From: Pseudomonadota bacterium
Lineage (GTDB): Bacteria > Pseudomonadota > Gammaproteobacteria > Steroidobacterales > GCA-2729495
DNA length: 44,714 nt
Assembly (NCBI GenBank): GCA_963205295.1
Contig: CAUJIY010000142.1
Coordinates: 1-44,714, forward strand
Reading direction: 5' to 3'
In this document: one piece after another, positions 40,723-44,714 of the stretch
How positions within the stretch are numbered: the stretch's first letter is position 1
Layout of the letters: the number at the start of each line of letters is the position of its first letter
The notes under the pieces: generated by a model
The model's input: the letters and a program-made list of their open reading frames with translations, nothing else
Told to the model about the DNA's origin: nothing
Databases searched by the model: none
Made by a program: the position numbers and the translations under genes

Positions 40723-43503
40723 ATGACCACGCTGACCGATCGTCGCCAACTCGTCCAGGCCGGTGGTGCCCTCACCCTCGGGCTCTCGCTGAAGTACGCG
40801 CCGGCCGGTGCCGCGGGCGTGGGCGGGGCGCTGGCAGCACCCTATGGGCGCTGGGAAGACCTGATGCGGCGCAAGTGGACCTGGGACCGGGTGGTGCGCG
40901 GCAGCCGCGGCATCAACTGCACCGGGCACTGCGCCTTCAATATCTACGTCAAGAACGGCATCGTCTGGCGCGAGGAACAGCAGGGCGAGTACGGCCGCTC
41001 GGGCGACGACACCCCGGACTACGGCCCGCGCGGCTGCCAGAAGGGCATCCGCCAGGCGAAGTACATGTATGGCCGCCAGCGCGTGCTCTACCCGATGAAA
41101 CGCGTCGGTGCCCGGGGCGAGGGCAAGTGGCAGCGCATCGGCTGGCAGCAGGCGGCCGAGGAGATCGCGGCGAAGTTCATCGAGCACGCGAGCCAGTCCG
41201 GGCCCGAGTCCATCACCTTCGCGATGGGCACGCAGATGATCCTCAAGCGCGCTTCCTTCGCGGCACTGTTCCGCTTCTGCAATGCGAGCGGCATGATCTG
41301 TCCGGAGACCTTCGCCGGCGTGGGCGACCTGCCGGCCGGCGCCCACATGACGCTCGGCAACAGCCTGCCCGGCGACAGCATGGCGGCGGTGTTCAAGTCG
41401 AAGTGCTGCCTGGTGTGGGTGTGCAACCCGGCGGCCACGCGCATTCCGGACGCGCACTTCTTCTGGGAGGCGCGCTACAACGGCACCGAGGTCATCACCA
41501 TCGCGCCCGAGTTCAATGCGAGCGCGATGCATTCCTCGAAGTGGGTGAACCCGAAGCCCGGTACCGACACGGCGCTCGCCATGGCCATGGTGCAGGTCAT
41601 CGTCGCCGACCGGCTGATCGACTGGGACTACGTGCGCGAGCAGACCGACCTGCCGTTCCTGGTGCGCACCGACACCCGCAAGTTCCTGCGCGGCAGTGAC
41701 ATGGGCGTGGACGGCGAGGGCGCCGGCCACACCTTTTATATGTGGGACGAGGCGGGTGGGGTCCCCGTTGTGGCCCCGGCGACCGGCATCGTGAAGAAAC
41801 CCGCTCCGCCCGGTGCTCCGCCCGAAGGCAACCTCGGCCTCGGTGAGATCCGCCCGGCCGTCGAGGGCCGCTGGACAGTGCGCACCGCAGACGGGCAGGA
41901 CGTCGAGGTCACGACGGTGTTCGAGCTCGTGAAGGAGCTCTGCAATCGCGACTACACCCCGGAGCAGGCGCGGGAGGTCACCGGTGTGCATCCGGATGTC
42001 ACGCGCCAGATCGCACGCAGCTTCGCACGTTCCGGGGCCGGCATGATTTTCTCCGGCTACCGCTCCTGCAAGTGGCTGCACGGTGACAAGCTGCACCGTG
42101 CCTGGCTGCTGATGTGCGCCCTCACCGGCAACACCGGGCGGGAGGGTGGCGGCATGCAGGTGACCCAGCTCGCCCGCGGCGATGGCGTGCTGAGCTATGT
42201 TTTCGCCGGGATCGGTCCGCGGCTGAAGATCGCCGCGATCTCGATCTGGGATTACGCGCATGGCGACGGCAAGGCGCTCAACGAAAGCGCCTACAGCGCC
42301 GAGCTCGCGGAGCATTTCGACCGGCACTACCGCGAGGCGATCGCCAACCGCTGGGTGCCCGACTACTCGCGTGTACCGTGGAAGATGGCGATCATGGCCG
42401 GGCACAACCCGGCCAACTGGCGCGCCTCGGGCGAGCGCTGGCGCAAGAGCGTGTTCGAGAAGCTCGAGACGATCGTTGCCATGGTGCCCGACATGGGCGT
42501 CACCGCCATGTACGCCGATTACGTGCTGCCGATAGCGCACCACTACGAGCGCCAGGACATCACCATGGAGGGCCGCACGCCCTACCTGCAGGCGCTCGAC
42601 GAGGCCGTGCCGCCGCTCGGCGAGTCGGTGGACGACTTCACCGCGATCCTGCGTCTCACCGAGGCCATCAGCCGGCAGGCGAAGGCACAGGGGCTCGCGC
42701 CGATCAAGGACACCTTCCACGGTCAGCCGATCGAGCACGACTATTCGCGCATGCACGAGCTGATGACGCTCGGTGGCAAGATCCGCAGCACGCGTGACAT
42801 CGTGCAGATGATCATCGACAACTCCTACGGCGTGCCCAAGGTGTCGTTCGACGAGTTGCGCGAGCGCGGGTTCATCCGTGTCGACGATTCCTCGCAGACC
42901 CAGTTCGGGTCGAAGTCGCCGTATTCCTACGAGACGCTGCGCAGTACGCGCGACAAGGTGCCGTACGAGACACTCACCGGCCGGCAGCAGTACTACATGG
43001 ACCACGACTGGTTCCTCGCCGAGGGCGAGCAGCTGCCGGTGCACGTCGATCCGCTCGCCAACCCGGGCCACACCGGACGGCTGACCATGGGCCATGCGCG
43101 GCACGGCATCCACAGTATGTGGCGCGATGATGCGCTGCTCGTCCACCTGCAGCGCGGCGAACCTGATGTCTACGTCAATGCCGAGGAGGCGCGCGCAAAA
43201 GGCGTCGCCGACGGCGACCTCGTGCGCGTGTTCAACAACCACGGCTCCTTCGTCGCCATGGCGCACACCAGCGGCGGCATGCAGCCGGGACAGCTGTTCA
43301 TGTACCACGGCTGGGACCCGATGATGTTCCGCGACCGGCGCAACTTCAGCGCCGTGATCTCCACCGGTGGCCTGCTCAAGCCGACCTCGCTCGTCGGCGG
43401 TTACGGCCATCTCGGTTACAAGACCCCGGACTACGTCCCGAACCTCACGTTCCACGACACCACCGTGAGCTTCGAGAAGTACACCGATCCGAAGCCTGGC
43501 TGA
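40723..43503 (+). CDS. Type II DMSO-reductase-family catalytic subunit (ethylbenzene / steroid C25 dehydrogenase-like)
   Basis: A 926-residue molybdopterin enzyme. A Tat-like signal (DRRQLVQAGGALTLGLSL) starts the protein. The Fe-S region matches NarG position for position (VVRGSRGINCTGHC, then GPRGCQKG), with C66, C70 and C105, but the first ligand, His in NarG, is Arg62. The Mo ligand Asp202 in GVGDLPAGAHMTLG marks a type II enzyme. The remaining blocks (FAMGTQ, NTGREGGG, PYLQALDEAVPP) are as expected. Homologues hydroxylate ethylbenzene or sterol side chains anaerobically with water as oxygen donor. The beta subunit follows 94 bases later. The exact substrate is not decidable. Confidence 0.88.
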   Translation: MTTLTDRRQLVQAGGALTLGLSLKYAPAGAAGVGGALAAPYGRWEDLMRRKWTWDRVVRGSRGINCTGHCAFNIYVKNGIVWREEQQGEYGRSGDDTPDYGPRGCQKGIRQAKYMYGRQRVLYPMKRVGARGEGKWQRIGWQQAAEEIAAKFIEHASQSGPESITFAMGTQMILKRASFAALFRFCNASGMICPETFAGVGDLPAGAHMTLGNSLPGDSMAAVFKSKCCLVWVCNPAATRIPDAHFFWEARYNGTEVITIAPEFNASAMHSSKWVNPKPGTDTALAMAMVQVIVADRLIDWDYVREQTDLPFLVRTDTRKFLRGSDMGVDGEGAGHTFYMWDEAGGVPVVAPATGIVKKPAPPGAPPEGNLGLGEIRPAVEGRWTVRTADGQDVEVTTVFELVKELCNRDYTPEQAREVTGVHPDVTRQIARSFARSGAGMIFSGYRSCKWLHGDKLHRAWLLMCALTGNTGREGGGMQVTQLARGDGVLSYVFAGIGPRLKIAAISIWDYAHGDGKALNESAYSAELAEHFDRHYREAIANRWVPDYSRVPWKMAIMAGHNPANWRASGERWRKSVFEKLETIVAMVPDMGVTAMYADYVLPIAHHYERQDITMEGRTPYLQALDEAVPPLGESVDDFTAILRLTEAISRQAKAQGLAPIKDTFHGQPIEHDYSRMHELMTLGGKIRSTRDIVQMIIDNSYGVPKVSFDELRERGFIRVDDSSQTQFGSKSPYSYETLRSTRDKVPYETLTGRQQYYMDHDWFLAEGEQLPVHVDPLANPGHTGRLTMGHARHGIHSMWRDDALLVHLQRGEPDVYVNAEEARAKGVADGDLVRVFNNHGSFVAMAHTSGGMQPGQLFMYHGWDPMMFRDRRNFSAVISTGGLLKPTSLVGGYGHLGYKTPDYVPNLTFHDTTVSFEKYTDPKPG

Positions 43504-43520
43504 TCCGCTCCAGCCGATTC

Positions 43521-43545
43521 GCAGGAGCGGCTTCAGCCGCGATTC
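43521..43545 (+). repeat. Single REP-like palindrome between alpha and beta subunit genes
   Basis: GCAGGAGCGGCTTCAGCCGC followed by GATT, a variant with a GCGGCTTCAGCCGC stem like REP sequences of pseudomonads, inside the alpha-beta intergenic gap. Confidence 0.6.
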
Positions 43546-43597
43546 AATCCCAGCCGCGACATCGCCTGATCCCACGACCTCACCAAGGAACCCATCC

Positions 43598-44635
43598 ATG
43601 ACCACCCGCCAAGTCGCCATGGTGATTGACCTCAACAAGTGCATCGGCTGCCAGGCCTGTACCGCCGCCTGCAAGTCGCTGTGGAGTGACGAGGAGGGCC
43701 AGGAGCACATGTTGTGGAACAACGTGGAGACCAAGCCCGGCCCGGGCTATCCGCGCGAGTGGGAGGAGCGCGGCAAGAAAAGCGGCTGGCGCGACGGCCA
43801 GCTCCAGTTCGGCGGACTGCACGACGACAAGGATTTCGGCAAGCCGGTGTCGCTCAACCATGACGCCGTCTATTTCCAGGGCACCGAGGCACGGCTGCAG
43901 CGCACCGAGCCGATGGAGTACGGTCCGAACTGGCACGAGGACAGCTCCTCGGGCACCTACCCGAACAACTATCACTTCTACCTGCCGCGCCTGTGCAACC
44001 ACTGCACGAAGCCGGCCTGCCTCGAGGCCTGCCCGGTGCGTGCAATCTACAAGCGCGAGCAGGACGGCATCGTGCTGGTCGACCAGGACAAGTGCCAGGG
44101 TTTCAGGCTCTGCAACCAGGCCTGTCCCTACGACAAGATGTATTTCAACCACATCCGGCGCAAGTCACAGAAGTGCATCTTCTGCTTCCCGCGCATCGAA
44201 CAGGGCGTGGCGCCGGCCTGCGCCCGCCAGTGCCCGGGACGGCTGCGCTTCGTCGGCTTCCTCGAAGACGACGGCCCGATCGCCAAGCTCGTCTACGAGT
44301 GGAAGGTCGCCCTGCCGCTGCACCCGGAGTACGGCACCGAACCCAACGTGTTCTACGTGCCGCCGATTCTGCCGCCATCCTTCGACGCCGAGGGGCGCTT
44401 CGACGAGGAGAACCCGCGCGTGCCGATGGAGTACCTGCGCTACCTCTTCGGGCCCGAGGTCGATCGCGCGCTCATCACGCTGCACGAGGAGATGGAAAAG
44501 AAGCGCGCCGGCAAGCCGAGCGAGCTGATGGATCTGCTGATCGCGCGCGACTGGAAGAGCCTGTTCAATATTCCCGACGTGCAGGTCGCCTCGACGCGCG
44601 ACGGGACTTTCCCCGGCGATTCAGGCCGCGGTTAG
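43598..44635 (+). CDS. Iron-sulfur beta subunit (EbdB/SdhB-like)
   Basis: A 345-residue electron-transfer subunit. Four cysteine groups are present: CIGCQACTAACK, CNHCTKPACLEACP, CQGFRLCNQACP and KCIFCFPRIEQGVAPACARQ followed by CPG. In the third group the usual second Cys is Phe, as expected for the [3Fe-4S] cluster of EbdB/NarH-type subunits. Blocks such as LWNNVETKPGPGYPREWEE and YEWKVALPLHPEYGT are those of ethylbenzene and steroid C25 dehydrogenase beta subunits. AAGGAAC lies about 9 bases before ATG 43598. The haem-b gamma subunit and the assembly chaperone would be expected after the window's end. Confidence 0.93.
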   Translation: MTTRQVAMVIDLNKCIGCQACTAACKSLWSDEEGQEHMLWNNVETKPGPGYPREWEERGKKSGWRDGQLQFGGLHDDKDFGKPVSLNHDAVYFQGTEARLQRTEPMEYGPNWHEDSSSGTYPNNYHFYLPRLCNHCTKPACLEACPVRAIYKREQDGIVLVDQDKCQGFRLCNQACPYDKMYFNHIRRKSQKCIFCFPRIEQGVAPACARQCPGRLRFVGFLEDDGPIAKLVYEWKVALPLHPEYGTEPNVFYVPPILPPSFDAEGRFDEENPRVPMEYLRYLFGPEVDRALITLHEEMEKKRAGKPSELMDLLIARDWKSLFNIPDVQVASTRDGTFPGDSGRG

Positions 44636-44657
44636 CGCCGCTCTCCCACAGTGCGGA

Positions 44658-44714
44658 GATCGCGGCTGGCGCCGCTCCCACAGCACCGGGTACCGTTCCT
44701 GGTGCTGTGGGAGC
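44658..44714. repeat. REP elements at the right edge
   Basis: A GATCGCGGCTGGCGCCGCTC palindrome (44658-44682, with CCCACAG) and the start of another in opposite orientation (GTGCTGTGGGAGC, 44702-44714) cut by the window end. They follow the beta subunit stop by about 20 bases, so the next gene starts beyond the window. Confidence 0.7.

Noticed and set aside
40423-43734. A 1103-residue open frame on the minus strand opposite the molybdoenzyme gene
   Set aside because: High-GC antisense shadow: its composition is His/Val/Arg-rich with no recognisable domain, and it covers a well-supported gene.

Overview
High-GC (roughly 68-70 %) chromosomal DNA of a proteobacterium, most likely a gammaproteobacterium near Xanthomonadales, Nevskiales or Steroidobacterales. 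This is inferred from TamA/TamB, PdxH, a QseBC-type regulator pair, NnrS, a PEP-CTERM-type protein, a thermostable-hemolysin-family protein and abundant REP-type palindromes beginning GTGGGAG. About 38 genes cover nearly all of the window. I see no rRNA, tRNA, CRISPR, transposase or phage gene.

Region 1 (1-6.4 kb) is redox and nitric-oxide themed. It holds a truncated lipoprotein, an AhpD-like protein and NnrS. Next comes a leftward operon encoding an SHP-type (DUF1924) monohaem cytochrome c, a dihaem cytochrome c (DHC) and a cytochrome b561, followed by a QseB/QseC-like two-component pair. A direct repeat resembling a PmrA/QseB box lies just upstream of the SHP gene. A YkgJ-type cysteine-cluster gene and a REP cluster follow.

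Region 2 (6.5-18.9 kb) holds an S9 prolyl oligopeptidase, a small membrane-anchored protein, pdxH, a SPOR-domain lipoprotein, a large MHYT/PAS histidine-kinase-like protein whose catalytic residues are degenerate, and the overlapping tamA-tamB pair.

Region 3 (18.8-23.2 kb) is a tight, mostly overlapping leftward operon: thermostable-hemolysin-family protein, AMP-dependent ligase, haem-oxygenase-like metal oxidase (TenA/UndA fold), short-chain dehydrogenase and a periplasmic repeat protein. It looks like a small lipid or fatty-acid-derived biosynthetic pathway of unknown product and is the best candidate here for an undescribed system.

Region 4 (23.3-27.8 kb) is a divergent cell-surface signalling locus: ECF sigma factor, FecR-like anti-sigma factor and TonB-dependent receptor with an STN domain. 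Five ~80-bp REP doublets lie between the FecR and receptor genes.

Region 5 (27.8-37.4 kb) carries PilZ and DUF2934 proteins, a Crp/Fnr regulator preceded by a perfect TTAAC-N4-GTTAA site, a PRMT-like methyltransferase, a macro-domain protein, an MFS transporter with a PQQ dehydrogenase, and a Ser/Thr kinase fused through one membrane helix to a TonB C-terminal domain.

Region 6 (37.5 kb to the end) has a PEP-CTERM-type exported protein, a methyltransferase, a nitrilase-superfamily protein lacking two of the three catalytic residues, and the alpha and beta subunits of a type II DMSO-reductase-family enzyme of the ethylbenzene / steroid C25 dehydrogenase group. The window ends in REP sequence where the gamma subunit or chaperone might follow.
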